Shown: positions 15,655 to 24,316 of the stretch, in pieces | Layout of the letters: each line of letters begins with the position of its first letter | Numbering within the stretch: the stretch's first letter is position 1 | Assembly (NCBI GenBank): GCA_910589395.1 | Contig: CAJUTL010000024.1 | Coordinates: 1 to 41,919, forward strand | Origin: an uncultured Oscillospiraceae bacterium | Lineage (GTDB): Bacteria; Bacillota_A; Clostridia; Oscillospirales; Acutalibacteraceae | DNA: 41,919 nt | Direction: 5' to 3' | Position numbers and translations under genes: made by a program | Notes under the pieces: model-generated | What the model saw: the letters and a program-made list of their open reading frames with translations, nothing else | The model's database searches: none | What the model was told of the DNA's origin: nothing

Positions 15655-16881
15655 ATGCTGGAGAAAATATTTCATTTGCTCACGGGGTACGCGCAGTTCG
15701 AAATCACAGGGGATTCCGCCCGGTTTTTGAATATGGCGGCAAAAAGCGGCTTTGGCTTTTGGGACTTCTCCCGGCGGGGAGAAAAGGCCTGTGTGCGGTG
15801 CCGGGCAAAGGAATACCGGCGGCTGCTGCCCCTCGTCAGGCGGTGCGGAGTGCGCCTGCGCTGCGTCAGAAAAAGAGGGCTTCCCTTTCAGGTCAGAAGA
15901 CTGTGGCTGAGAAAGGGGCTCTTTGCAGGGATCTTTTGTGGGATCGGTCTGTACTGCTTTCTCAACTGCTTTGTCTGGGGCGTCAGCGTCAGCGGGACAG
16001 ACCGGCTCAGCGACAGGCAAGTGCTGGAAGCGGCAAGGAACAACGGTGTGTTTCTGGGGGCCTGGAAAAGGGACTTTACCCCCAAGCTGGCGGCCCACAG
16101 CATCATTTCCGATCTGCCGGAGCTGAAATGGGCCGCTGTAAATACCAACGGCTGCTTTGTAGAGGTAGCCGTTGGCGAAAGCGAGAAAAAACCAGAGATC
16201 ACAGATGATCTGCGCTGGTCCAACATGGTGGCCGCCAGAGAGGGGAAAATTCTTGCCATAGAAGCGGAGCATGGCAGGCCAGAGGTGGAGCTGGGAGATA
16301 CTGTGGAAAAAGGGGATCTTTTGATTTCCGGCCTATATCAGGAGCGGCTGGACCCCTACAGCCCGCCGCCGGAAAAGCCTTTGGAAACCCTGGGGGCTGC
16401 CAGGGGAAGCGTGCGCGCGGAAACCTACCGGGAATTTACCGTTCAGGTTTCCGCGGAGAAAAAGGAGCTGCTCCCCAGCGGAAAAAAGCAAACAAAATCA
16501 GCTTTTCGTCTCTTTGGATTTCGGATCCCGCTGGGGTGGCAGGAAGAGCCCTCTGAAAGCTGCCGCACCTACAAAGATGATTCTATGCTGACCGCCTTGG
16601 GGGTGGAGCTTCCCGTGGGAATAGAGCGGGAGGTTTCTGTGATTTTGGAAGAGCACAGCCGTCCGATGGAAAGAGGGGAATTAAAAGAGGCGGCGCTCCT
16701 GAAGCTGCGGGAAGCGCAAAAGGCAGCCCTGCCCGCTGGAAGTAAAATTTTGAAAGAGGAATTGACCTATAGCTTTCCCGACGGCATGTGCATCGTAAGC
16801 GCAAGCTGCCGCTGTGAGGAAGAAATTGGGGAGATTCGAGAAGTTTTAGTTAATCAGACGGAAACAGATGGAAAATTTTAG
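15655..16881 (+). CDS. yqfD: Sporulation protein YqfD
   Basis: A 408-residue protein of the YqfD family, required for normal sporulation in relatives. A Cys-containing N-terminal segment (about 1-85, including FGFWDFSRRGEKACVRCRAKE) leads into one transmembrane helix (LFAGIFCGIGLYCFLNCFVW), then a long extracytoplasmic part starting with a GTDRLSDRQVLEAARNNGV stretch, which resembles POTRA/FtsQ-type domains. The C-terminal half includes two-stranded segments rich in Glu. Start at 15655 is preceded by GGAG; an upstream ATG at 15619 lacks a good site. It lies between yqfC and phoH, the conserved order. Confidence 0.88.
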   Translation: MLEKIFHLLTGYAQFEITGDSARFLNMAAKSGFGFWDFSRRGEKACVRCRAKEYRRLLPLVRRCGVRLRCVRKRGLPFQVRRLWLRKGLFAGIFCGIGLYCFLNCFVWGVSVSGTDRLSDRQVLEAARNNGVFLGAWKRDFTPKLAAHSIISDLPELKWAAVNTNGCFVEVAVGESEKKPEITDDLRWSNMVAAREGKILAIEAEHGRPEVELGDTVEKGDLLISGLYQERLDPYSPPPEKPLETLGAARGSVRAETYREFTVQVSAEKKELLPSGKKQTKSAFRLFGFRIPLGWQEEPSESCRTYKDDSMLTALGVELPVGIEREVSVILEEHSRPMERGELKEAALLKLREAQKAALPAGSKILKEELTYSFPDGMCIVSASCRCEEEIGEIREVLVNQTETDGKF

Positions 16882-16903
16882 GTATTTCTCATATGTTTTT
16901 TTC

Positions 16904-16933
16904 TTGAAGAAAGGTCGAAGAATGTGATATACT
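16904..16933 (+). promoter_or_regulatory. Predicted sigma-A promoter before phoH
   Basis: TTGAAG (16904-16909), 18-bp spacer, TATACT (16928-16933). It would let phoH and the genes behind it be expressed in growing cells, independent of the sporulation genes upstream. The region right after it (TAGATACCAGATGTTAGATG) belongs to the degenerate TCTAG-type tracts. Confidence 0.5.
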
Positions 16934-17015
16934 AGATACCAGATGTTAGATGCTGGAAAAGGTCAAGGGCCAGGTCAGGGGATCGGGCTTTTGGATGTGG
17001 AATAAGGAGATTTCT

Positions 17016-17972
17016 TTGGAACAGAGATTGAGTTTGGATCGAATGGAACAGGCTGCGGAGCTTTTTGGCAGCTTTGATGAAAACAGAAAGCTGATCGAGC
17101 AGGAATACGGGGTAAATTTGCTTTTCCGGGATTCTGAGCTGAAGATCACCGGGGAAGATCCCCTGGCGGTGGACAAGGCCGTCAGGGCGGTGCGCAGTTT
17201 AATCACGCTGGTGGGCAGCGGAGAAAGCCTCACGGAGCAGAATGTGCGCTACTGCATGCGCATGGTGGCGGAGGACAGCGAGGAAAAGGTGGTAAAGCTT
17301 GCCGGGGACTGCATCTGCATCACCAGCAAGGGAAAGCCCATCAAGCCGAAAACCGTAGGCCAGCGCACTTATTGCGACAATATCAAGGACAATACCGTCA
17401 CCATCGGCGTGGGCCCTGCCGGAACCGGCAAAACCTATCTTGCGGTGGCGATGGCGGTTTCCGCCTTCCGGGCTCAGCAGGTCAACCGCATCATTCTCAC
17501 CCGTCCCGCCGTAGAGGCCGGGGAAAAGTTGGGTTTTCTGCCCGGCGACCTGCAGCAAAAGGTGGATCCCTATCTGCGCCCTTTATATGACGCTCTGTTT
17601 GATATGCTGGGGGCCGAGACCTACCAGCGCTATGTGGAGCGGGGCAATATCGAGGTGGCCCCCCTGGCCTATATGCGGGGCCGCACCCTGGACGACAGCT
17701 TTATTATTCTGGACGAGGCCCAGAATACCACCAACGAGCAGATGAAAATGTTTTTGACCCGCCTGGGCTTTAATTCCAAAATGGTGATCACCGGCGATGT
17801 AACGCAGATCGACCTGCCGGATGGAAAGCGTTCCGGCCTGAAGGACGCGGTACGGATCCTCCGGGGCGTGAAGGATATCGCGATCTTCCGCTTTACCGAG
17901 AAGGATGTTGTGCGCCACAGGCTGGTACAGGATATTATCAAGGCCTATGAAAAGGCTGACCGCCCCAAATGA
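17016..17972 (+). CDS. phoH: PhoH family protein
   Basis: A 318-residue cytosolic P-loop ATPase. Walker A is GVGPAGTGKTYLA and Walker B is SFIILDEAQN; VITGDVTQIDLP and the C-terminal RFTEKDVVRHRLVQDI are typical of PhoH. Members hydrolyse ATP and have been linked to RNA metabolism, fitting the neighbouring RNase gene ybeY. Start is the TTG at 17016, six bases after AAGGAG, which gives the usual family N-terminus (EQRLSLDRMEQAAELFG); the ATG at 16995 has no ribosome site. In Bacillus pgpH comes next, but here ybeY follows directly. Confidence 0.9.
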   Translation: MEQRLSLDRMEQAAELFGSFDENRKLIEQEYGVNLLFRDSELKITGEDPLAVDKAVRAVRSLITLVGSGESLTEQNVRYCMRMVAEDSEEKVVKLAGDCICITSKGKPIKPKTVGQRTYCDNIKDNTVTIGVGPAGTGKTYLAVAMAVSAFRAQQVNRIILTRPAVEAGEKLGFLPGDLQQKVDPYLRPLYDALFDMLGAETYQRYVERGNIEVAPLAYMRGRTLDDSFIILDEAQNTTNEQMKMFLTRLGFNSKMVITGDVTQIDLPDGKRSGLKDAVRILRGVKDIAIFRFTEKDVVRHRLVQDIIKAYEKADRPK

Positions 17973-18012
17973 CCCGACAGAGCATGTGCCAAGAAAGGAA
18001 TGGGAAAAAGTC

Positions 18013-18513
18013 ATGGAGAAAATCAGAGTCATCATTTCCAATCAGCAGAAGCAGGTGAAAATTCCCACCGGCCTGCGAATGCTCATTCGCCGTTGCTGCC
18101 ATGCCGTGCTTCAAATGGAGGAGTTTCCCTATTCCGCCGAGATCAGCGTTTCCTTTGTGGATAACGAGCAGATCCGGGAGATGAACCATCAATATCGGGA
18201 TAAGGATTCCGCTACCGATGTGCTTTCCTTCCCTCTGGGGGAAAACGGCCGGTATGATGAAAACCACGAAACCGGGGCGAAGATCCTGGGAGATATCGTT
18301 CTTTCCATGCCGAAGGCGGTAGAGCAGGCAAAGAGCTATGGCCACAGCCTGGAACGGGAGGTGGGCTATCTCACGGCCCATTCCATGCTCCACCTTTTGG
18401 GATACGACCACGAAAAAGGCGGTATGGATCGGGTGAGAATGCGGGAAAAGGAAGAACTGGTCATGCAGCAGCTTGGCCTGCCCGCCAGCAGCAGCTATAC
18501 GTCCGATGTTTAA
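18013..18513 (+). CDS. ybeY: Endoribonuclease YbeY
   Basis: A 166-residue metal-dependent endoribonuclease of the UPF0054 family involved in 16S rRNA 3'-end maturation and ribosome quality control. The zinc motif HSMLHLLGYDH gives His123, His127 and His133; the upstream MNHQYRDKDSATDVLSFP is also conserved. The ATG at 18013 is preceded by AAAGGA at a rather long distance, and in-frame codons upstream make a slightly longer start possible. The last eight bases overlap the start of dgkA. Confidence 0.93.
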   Translation: MEKIRVIISNQQKQVKIPTGLRMLIRRCCHAVLQMEEFPYSAEISVSFVDNEQIREMNHQYRDKDSATDVLSFPLGENGRYDENHETGAKILGDIVLSMPKAVEQAKSYGHSLEREVGYLTAHSMLHLLGYDHEKGGMDRVRMREKEELVMQQLGLPASSSYTSDV

Positions 18514-19021
18514 GGATTCCGGGCGGGGGAAAAAGCGCACGCTGAGAAACAGCTTTGCCGATGCGTTCCGGGGGATCTGGGGCTGCGTTCGCAGTGAACG
18601 GAATATGCGCATCCATTTGACTCTGTGCTGCTATGTGCTTTTCTTCGGTTTCCGCATGGGGCTGAGCAGGGGAGAGTTGGCTTGCCTGGTTTTGACTATT
18701 GGTGTGGTCATGGGGGCGGAAGCCATGAATACCTCGGTGGAAAAGCTGTGTGATTTTACGGAAAAGCACTGGAATCCCCGTATTCGTGTCATTAAGGACA
18801 TCGCCGCGGGGGCCGTGCTTTTGTGCGCGCTGGCGGCAGTGCTGGTAGGCGGCGTGCTTTTCCTGCGCCCAGCTTTGTGGCAGACAGTATTGGAGATCTG
18901 CTCCGCGCCTCTTTCTCTTTGTCTCTTTTTCCTGTCGGCTGTTCTGGCGTGGAGCTTCATTTTCATCGGTCCTACAAAAATAAAAGAATCTCTTTTCAGC
19001 AAGAAAAAAGGACGCCGCTGA
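18506..19021 (+). CDS. dgkA: Diacylglycerol/undecaprenol kinase (DgkA type)
   Basis: A 171-residue membrane kinase. The N-terminus RTLRNSFADAFRGIWGCVRSERNMRIHL and the active-site stretch GAEAMNTSVEKLCD are diagnostic. Gram-positive members mainly phosphorylate undecaprenol to recycle the cell-wall lipid carrier. Three helices make the core, and a fourth hydrophobic segment (LCLFFLSAVLAWSFIF) extends about 40 residues past the usual end, making this longer than the roughly 120-130 residues typical of the family. Start overlaps ybeY by eight bases and has only a weak ribosome site, so translation is probably coupled. Confidence 0.9.
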   Translation: MFKDSGRGKKRTLRNSFADAFRGIWGCVRSERNMRIHLTLCCYVLFFGFRMGLSRGELACLVLTIGVVMGAEAMNTSVEKLCDFTEKHWNPRIRVIKDIAAGAVLLCALAAVLVGGVLFLRPALWQTVLEICSAPLSLCLFFLSAVLAWSFIFIGPTKIKESLFSKKKGRR

Positions 19022-19060
19022 AAAAAGAGGCGGAAAGCTTATTTCCACTCTTGCCCTTTC

Positions 19061-19099
19061 TCTAGCGTCCAGTATCCAGAATCTAGCATCTAGTTTGGA
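19061..19099. repeat. Degenerate TCTAG/CCAG tract
   Basis: TCTAGCGTCCAGTATCCAG followed by AATCTAGCATCTAG. Similar tracts are at 14068-14092 and 16930-16955, and a short one at 24997-25011. They occur only in gaps. Confidence 0.5.
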
Positions 19100-19110
19100 G
19101 TAACCGTAAC

Positions 19111-20031
19111 ATGGATTTTGACAATATGCCCCAGGGCCTTTCCGCGTTTTTTGCCATTGTAGGCAGGCCGAATGTGGGAAAGTCCTCCCTTTTGAATCGT
19201 CTGATCGGCCAGAAAATCGCCATTGTTTCTAAAAAGCCGCAAACCACCCGCACTCGCATCATGGGGGTGCTGACCGATGAGGAATGTCAGCTGGTCTTTC
19301 TGGATACGCCCGGGCTTCTGAAGCCCAGGAATTCCCTGGGAGATTACATGGTGAAATCGGTGGTTTCCGCCGTGGAGGGCGTGGACGCCTGCCTTCTGGT
19401 GGCGGAAGCCGGAACTGGGATCTCCAAGGCGGACGAAGAGCTGATCGGGCGGTTCCGGGCCGGTCATATCCCGGCGATCCTGGCAATCAATAAAATAGAT
19501 CTTCTGCCCGATAAAACAAAGCTGATGGAGCAGATCGCCGCCTTTTCCGCCCTGTATGATTTTCGCGCGGTGGTGCCCGTTTCCGCGAAAACCGGAAGCG
19601 GTATGAAGGCGCTTCTCGGTGAACTGAAGGAGCTTGCGGAGCCGGGCGGCTATTTCTTTTCCGAGGATATGCTCACCGACCAGCCGGAGCAGGTCATCGC
19701 TTCGGAAACAGTGCGGGAAAAGGTACTGCGGCTTTTGGAAAAAGAGGTGCCCCACGGCGTGGCGGCGGTCACGGAGAGAATGGTGGAGCAGGGAGATCTG
19801 CTGGAGATCGACGTCACGATCTATTGCGAGCGGCAGAACCATAAGGGAATCCTCATCGGCAAGGGCGGCGCCATGCTCAAGCGCATCGGTTCCGACGCCA
19901 GAGAGGATCTGGAACGGTTTTTTGGCTGCAAGGTGAATTTGCAGCTGTGGGTCAAGGTGAAGGAGGATTGGCGGCAGCGCCCGCAAACCCTGCAAAGCCT
20001 GGGCTTTTCTGAAAAGAATTTAGAGCTGTAG
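19111..20031 (+). CDS. era: GTPase Era
   Basis: A 306-residue GTPase that binds 16S rRNA and helps assemble the 30S subunit. G1 is GRPNVGKS (residues 18-25), G2 includes PQTTRTRI, G3 is DTPG, and G4 is NKID. The C-terminal KH domain has GILIGKGGAMLKRIG. Length is typical. The ATG at 19111 has GGAG ten bases upstream; Met6 is an alternative. It follows dgkA without cdd, which lies between them in Bacillus, and has its own 89-bp leader with a degenerate TCTAG tract. Confidence 0.95.
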   Translation: MDFDNMPQGLSAFFAIVGRPNVGKSSLLNRLIGQKIAIVSKKPQTTRTRIMGVLTDEECQLVFLDTPGLLKPRNSLGDYMVKSVVSAVEGVDACLLVAEAGTGISKADEELIGRFRAGHIPAILAINKIDLLPDKTKLMEQIAAFSALYDFRAVVPVSAKTGSGMKALLGELKELAEPGGYFFSEDMLTDQPEQVIASETVREKVLRLLEKEVPHGVAAVTERMVEQGDLLEIDVTIYCERQNHKGILIGKGGAMLKRIGSDAREDLERFFGCKVNLQLWVKVKEDWRQRPQTLQSLGFSEKNLEL

Positions 20032-20044
20032 TTTTTTGCGGGCG

Positions 20045-20117
20045 ATCTGGGTTGCCTCAACCCAGATTGCCTTAGCACAAAAACAATAAAAAGTCTGTTT
20101 CTTCCTGTCGAACAGAC
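20045..20117 (+). terminator. Two hairpins after era
   Basis: A perfect 10-bp stem ATCTGGGTTG/CAACCCAGAT with a 3-base loop (20045-20067) has no T-tract. A second stem GTCTGTT/AACAGAC (20093-20117) is followed by AATTATTTT. They may end part of the era transcript; yqzL and recO are 165-290 bp further on. Confidence 0.45.
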
Positions 20118-20163
20118 AATTATTTTCCAGTCATAGCGGCGGGTCTGTCTGCAAATACTTTTC

Positions 20164-20247
20164 TTAAGGCAACATCGCACAAAGATTGTGCGCAAGTTGT
20201 ATTGTGTACAAAGGCTTCAAGCCGGTCTTTGTGCGGTATTGCCTTAA
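20164..20247. repeat. TTAA-ended inverted-repeat element, copy 1
   Basis: Inverted repeats TTAAGGCAACATCGCACAAAGA (given in two parts: TTAAGGCAACATCG, CACAAAGA) and TCTTTGTGCGGTATTGCC-TTAA match at 19 of 22 positions and enclose 40 bases. A related 62-bp element is at 37403-37464. Both sit just upstream of a short gene. Confidence 0.65.
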
Positions 20248-20282
20248 AGGGAATCTTGCCTTTCATAAAGGGGGAAGTATTT

Positions 20283-20462
20283 GTGGACGAAAAGCAGGCT
20301 TGGCGCAATTTTGCCCGTTCGGGAAAAATAGAGGACTACATCAGGTACACGCAGATCAGGAACCAGGCAGGGGCGCAGGGCGTCTTTTCCATGGAGGGAT
20401 ACGGTGCAGATCAAAACCCAGGGGATCATTATCCGGGAACAGGTGATCGGGGAAAGCGATAG
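20283..20462 (+). CDS. yqzL: YqzL-like small protein
   Basis: A 59-residue protein starting with GTG at 20283, eight bases after AAAGGGGG. The N-terminal half, AWRNFARSGKIEDYIRY, has the YqzL pattern (Trp, Phe, Thr/Ser-Gly, then a Tyr-rich helix), and its place between era and recO is the same as in Bacillus. The function of YqzL is unknown. The last 59 bases overlap the start of recO in another frame, so the C-terminal part (after about residue 40) is probably a run-on of low constraint; recO translation may be coupled to it. Confidence 0.65.
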   Translation: MDEKQAWRNFARSGKIEDYIRYTQIRNQAGAQGVFSMEGYGADQNPGDHYPGTGDRGKR

Positions 20463-21147
20463 GCTGATCACTGCCCTGACCCAGGACGAGGGCGTAGTGC
20501 GCGCCTTTGCCCGGCGGGCGAAAAACCTGAAGGACAGCAAGAATTCCGCTACCGGACTTTTATGCTATTCCCGCCTGAACCTTTACAAGGGGCGGGAAAA
20601 GTACATAGTAAACGACGCCTTTCCCATCGAGGTGTTTTTCGGCCTGCGGCAGGATATCGTCCGCCTGGCGCTGGCCCAGTATTTTTGCAGCCTTGCCGCG
20701 GAGCTGGTGCCGGAGGGGGTAGAGGCCGGGGAATATCTTCGCCTGGTCTTAAACGCCCTGCATTTTTTGAGCGAGGGGACAAGATCCCCGGAGCTGTTAA
20801 AGCCCATTGTGGAGCTCAGAATGCTGTCCCTTGCCGGCTACATGCCGGATCTTGTCTGCTGCGCCCAATGCGGGGCTTATGAAGCGGAGCGCATGTATTT
20901 TAAGATAAATCGGGGCACCATTTATTGCCAAAGCTGTTATTTGAATAACGGGGACCCCTGCGCGCCGCTTTCCAAGGCGGCGCTGACTGCTATGCGCCAC
21001 ATTATTTACTCGGATTTTGAAAAGATTTTCTCCTTTGCCCTTTCCGAGGGTGCCGGAAAAGAGCTTTCCACCGCCGTGGAGGCCTATTTACTCCACATTC
21101 TGGGAAAGCGCCCGAAAACGCTGGATTTTTACCAGAGTCTTTTATAG
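20404..21147 (+). CDS. recO: DNA repair protein RecO
   Basis: A 247-residue protein that loads RecA with RecF and RecR at gaps. The N-terminal OB fold begins QIKTQGIIIREQVIGESDRLITALT; the C-terminal helical domain holds a four-Cys zinc knuckle, CCAQCG and a later CQSCY. The start is a GTG with GGAGGG five bases upstream and lies inside the yqzL-like gene. Length is normal. It is followed 44 bases later by mutS2. Confidence 0.93.
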   Translation: MQIKTQGIIIREQVIGESDRLITALTQDEGVVRAFARRAKNLKDSKNSATGLLCYSRLNLYKGREKYIVNDAFPIEVFFGLRQDIVRLALAQYFCSLAAELVPEGVEAGEYLRLVLNALHFLSEGTRSPELLKPIVELRMLSLAGYMPDLVCCAQCGAYEAERMYFKINRGTIYCQSCYLNNGDPCAPLSKAALTAMRHIIYSDFEKIFSFALSEGAGKELSTAVEAYLLHILGKRPKTLDFYQSLL

Positions 21148-21191
21148 CTTTGTAAAACGGGGCCAACACGCTCCGGGAAGAAAGGATCGAT

Positions 21192-23543
21192 ATGGATAAA
21201 AATTACAGAGCCTTGGAGCTCGATAAAATTTTGGAAATGGTGGCAAACGAAACCACCGGTGAAGATGCCGCGGAGCAGGCGCGGAAGATCAAGCCTGTCT
21301 TTACCGCGGCGGAAGCCCGTTACTTATTAGAGGAGACAGATGCGGCCTTTGTGCTGATGGCAAAATTCGGCGCGCCCTCCTTTTACGGCTTGAAAAACGT
21401 GACCAACGCCCTGCGCCGGGCCCAGGCAGGCGGCGGGTTGGGCTTTCGGGAGCTTCTCGATATTGCCGGGACCCTTCGGGCCATTCGTTCCCTGTCTCAG
21501 TGGCATGGAAAAAGCGAGGGCATGCAAAACGCCCTTTCCGGCAGGTTCACGATTTTGGCACCCAATAAATATCTGGAAGAAAAAATCTTCACCTGTATTC
21601 TGAACGAGGAGGAAATGGCGGACGGCGCTTCTCCGGCGCTCGCTTCTATCCGGCGGAAGATCCGAAACGCCTCCGCCCGGGCCAGAGATCAGCTGGACAA
21701 GCTGATCCACTCCCAAAGCCATCAGAAGCATTTGCAGGAAAGCATCGTCACCCAGCGGGGCGGGCGGTATGTGGTGCCGGTCAAGGCGGAATTTCGCAGT
21801 GAGATCCCCGGCCTGGTACACGATACTTCCGGCAGCGGGGCTACGGTGTTTATCGAGCCCATGAGCGTGGTGGAGGCTAATAACGAGATCCGGGTGCTGC
21901 AAGCCGACGAGCAGGACGAGATCCACCGCATTCTGCTGGAGCTTTCCGGGGAAGCGGGAGAATTTGCGGATTCCGCCATTGAAAGCTATGAATACGCCGT
22001 ACAGCTTAATGTAATTTTTGCCAAGGCTCAGGTGGCCTACCGCATGAAGGCCGTTGTGCCGGAGATCGATGAACGGGGCCGCACCGTGCTACAGCAAGCC
22101 CGTCACCCTCTGATCGATAAGGAAAAGGTAGTGCCCACCGATATTTCCCTGGGGGAGAGCTTTGATACGCTGATCATCACCGGCCCCAACACCGGCGGTA
22201 AAACCGTGGCCCTGAAAACCCTGGGCCTTTTGACCCTGATGGCCATGTGTGGTCTCATGATCCCGGCGGGGGACCACAGCCGGGTAGCGGTGTACCGCCA
22301 CATTTTGGCGGACATCGGAGACGAACAGAGCATCGAGCAATCTCTTTCCACCTTTTCCGCCCATATGACGAATATCATTCATATTCTGGAGCTTGCCGGG
22401 GAGCACAGCCTTGTGCTGCTGGACGAGCTGGGCGCGGGCACCGATCCTGTAGAGGGAGCGGCGCTGGCCGCCGCCATCATTGAAGAGCTGCGCCTGAAGG
22501 GCGCCAAGCTTGCCTGTACCACCCATTACGCGGAGTTGAAGGCCTACGCCCTGCAAACAGAGGGAGTGGAAAACGGCTGCTGTGAATTTGATGTCGCCAC
22601 CCTGCGCCCCACCTATCGGCTGTTGATTGGGATCCCTGGAAAGTCCAACGCTTTCGCCATTTCTAGCCGTTTGGGCATGGAGGAGCGTATCGTGGACAGG
22701 GCCAGGGCCCTGGTATCTCAGGAAAGCCGTGCCTTTGAGCAGGTGGTGGGGCGGCTGGAGGAGAGCCGCCGGAAAATGGAGAACGAAATGGAATCCATGC
22801 GGGCCTCCTCTCTTCAGGCGCAAAAGAGCGCCCAGCAGGCGGAAACCGCCAAGGCCCAGGCAGAAGAGCAGGCGAAAAAGGAGATCGACAGGGCACGGCA
22901 GGAGGCGGCCTTGATCGTGCAGAAAACCCGCCAACAGGCGGACGCTCTTTTAAACGAGCTGGATGAGCTGCGCCGCAGAAAGAACAAGGCCCTGTCCGCT
23001 GAGGAAAAGGCCCGGCTCCGCTCCGGTATGAACAGCCTGGAAACCCTTTCCGACCCGGTGCGAAAGCGGAGCAACGAGGGCTATACCCTGCCCAGAGACC
23101 TGGTACCCGGCGACAACGTGCTGATCTTCGACCTGGATAAAAACGCCACCGTGCTGGAAGCGCCCAAGGACGGTACCGTTCTGGTGCAGGCGGGGATCAT
23201 CAAAACCAGAGTGGAGCTTGGAAACCTGCGCCTGCTGGGCGAAAAACAGAAACAGAAGCAAAAGGGCCGTACCGTGACCCGTTCCATCTCCTCCGCCGAA
23301 ACCTCCAGCAGCCTGGATCTGCGGGGCATGAACACGGAGGAGGCCCTTCTGGAGGTGGATTCCTTCCTGGACCGGGTCTCCAGAATGAACCTTTCCCAGG
23401 CCACGATCATTCACGGCAAGGGAACAGGCGTGCTGCGCACCGCCGTGCAGCAGCATTTGCGGAAATGCCCCCAGGTCAAAAGCTTCCGGCTGGGCGTTTA
23501 CGGAGAAGGCGAAAGCGGCGTCACTATTGTGGAATTGAAGTAG
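21192..23543 (+). CDS. mutS2: Endonuclease MutS2
   Basis: A 783-residue MutS-family ATPase of the MutS2 type, acting in recombination control and, in Bacillus, in rescue of collided ribosomes. The N-terminal core and lever region is followed by Walker A GPNTGGKT (331-338), Walker B LVLLDELGAGTDP, and a charged coiled coil (about 515-610). A KOW-like segment precedes the C-terminal Smr nuclease domain with LDLRGMNTEEAL and IIHGKGTGVLR. The start follows GAAAGGATCG. Length is typical. It lacks the mismatch-recognition domain of MutS, as expected for MutS2. Confidence 0.96.
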   Translation: MDKNYRALELDKILEMVANETTGEDAAEQARKIKPVFTAAEARYLLEETDAAFVLMAKFGAPSFYGLKNVTNALRRAQAGGGLGFRELLDIAGTLRAIRSLSQWHGKSEGMQNALSGRFTILAPNKYLEEKIFTCILNEEEMADGASPALASIRRKIRNASARARDQLDKLIHSQSHQKHLQESIVTQRGGRYVVPVKAEFRSEIPGLVHDTSGSGATVFIEPMSVVEANNEIRVLQADEQDEIHRILLELSGEAGEFADSAIESYEYAVQLNVIFAKAQVAYRMKAVVPEIDERGRTVLQQARHPLIDKEKVVPTDISLGESFDTLIITGPNTGGKTVALKTLGLLTLMAMCGLMIPAGDHSRVAVYRHILADIGDEQSIEQSLSTFSAHMTNIIHILELAGEHSLVLLDELGAGTDPVEGAALAAAIIEELRLKGAKLACTTHYAELKAYALQTEGVENGCCEFDVATLRPTYRLLIGIPGKSNAFAISSRLGMEERIVDRARALVSQESRAFEQVVGRLEESRRKMENEMESMRASSLQAQKSAQQAETAKAQAEEQAKKEIDRARQEAALIVQKTRQQADALLNELDELRRRKNKALSAEEKARLRSGMNSLETLSDPVRKRSNEGYTLPRDLVPGDNVLIFDLDKNATVLEAPKDGTVLVQAGIIKTRVELGNLRLLGEKQKQKQKGRTVTRSISSAETSSSLDLRGMNTEEALLEVDSFLDRVSRMNLSQATIIHGKGTGVLRTAVQQHLRKCPQVKSFRLGVYGEGESGVTIVELK

Positions 23544-23585
23544 AGAAAAGCGTTTGGGAATTTGGACGATAGAAAGGGGAACGCC

Positions 23586-24260
23586 GTGAAACGGGAGAAG
23601 TATCAGGAGCTCAAGAGCTATATGCAGGAATGTATGTCCGACGCTGCTCACGATAAAGAGCATGTCTGGCGGGTGCTGGGCTATGCTTTGAGGCTGGCGG
23701 CAGAGCTCAAAGAACCTGTGGATCACGATCTCCTGATCGCGGCCTGTCTGCTCCATGATATCGGCCGTGCCGCCCAGTTCAGAGATCCTTCTCTGGACCA
23801 CGCCGCCGTAGGGGCCGATATGGCCGCCGGGTGGCTCAGTGACCACGGCTATTCCCCGGGGTTCTGCCAGGCGGTTCGCAGTGCGATCCGCTCACATAGA
23901 TACCGTACCGGCGGCAGGGCGGAAAGCATAGAGGCTCAGCTGCTGTTTGATGCGGACAAGCTGGACGTATGCGGGATCATGGGGCTGCTTCGCACGGTTT
24001 CCTATTGCGACCATGTGGGAGAGCCCTACTACACGGTAGGTGAAAACGGACTGGTGGAATTCACCGCCGATTCAGAAGCCTCCGTGGTGCAGGAATATTG
24101 CTATAAGCTGCGCCAGGTAAAAGAAAGGCTTTATACCGATGGAGCCAAACGCCTGGCGGAAGAGCTCTCTCATCAGCTGGACACGGCGGTGAACGCCGTG
24201 GTTCAGCAGGCGAATTTTGCCCGCACAGGTCTTGCGGAGCTGGAAAGCCGGCTGCTGTAG
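23586..24260 (+). CDS. HD-domain phosphohydrolase
   Basis: A 224-residue HD-domain protein. Conserved His-Asp features are HDKEHVWRVLGYAL, CLLHDIGRAAQF, then SHRY and LFDADKLDV, a pattern like the YedJ/YhhK group that hydrolyses phosphate esters or nucleotides with a divalent metal. The GTG at 23586 has AAAGGGG six bases upstream, better than the TTG at 23562. It lies 42 bases after mutS2 on the same strand. Physiological substrate is unknown. Confidence 0.85.
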   Translation: MKREKYQELKSYMQECMSDAAHDKEHVWRVLGYALRLAAELKEPVDHDLLIAACLLHDIGRAAQFRDPSLDHAAVGADMAAGWLSDHGYSPGFCQAVRSAIRSHRYRTGGRAESIEAQLLFDADKLDVCGIMGLLRTVSYCDHVGEPYYTVGENGLVEFTADSEASVVQEYCYKLRQVKERLYTDGAKRLAEELSHQLDTAVNAVVQQANFARTGLAELESRLL

Positions 24261-24316
24261 CAAACTGCCCTGGCCAGACGGCACAGATTTTGAAAAAGAG
24301 AAGGAAGGTACGCGGT

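Noticed and set aside
20045..20067. Perfect 10-bp hairpin after era as a standard terminator
   Set aside because: It has no T-tract; recorded only as a hairpin of uncertain function together with the weaker stem behind it.
22089..22934. 281-residue frame opposite mutS2
   Set aside because: The sequence is a shadow of the conserved MutS2 ATPase coding region; Gly/Leu/His/Gln-rich composition is typical of GC-rich antisense frames.
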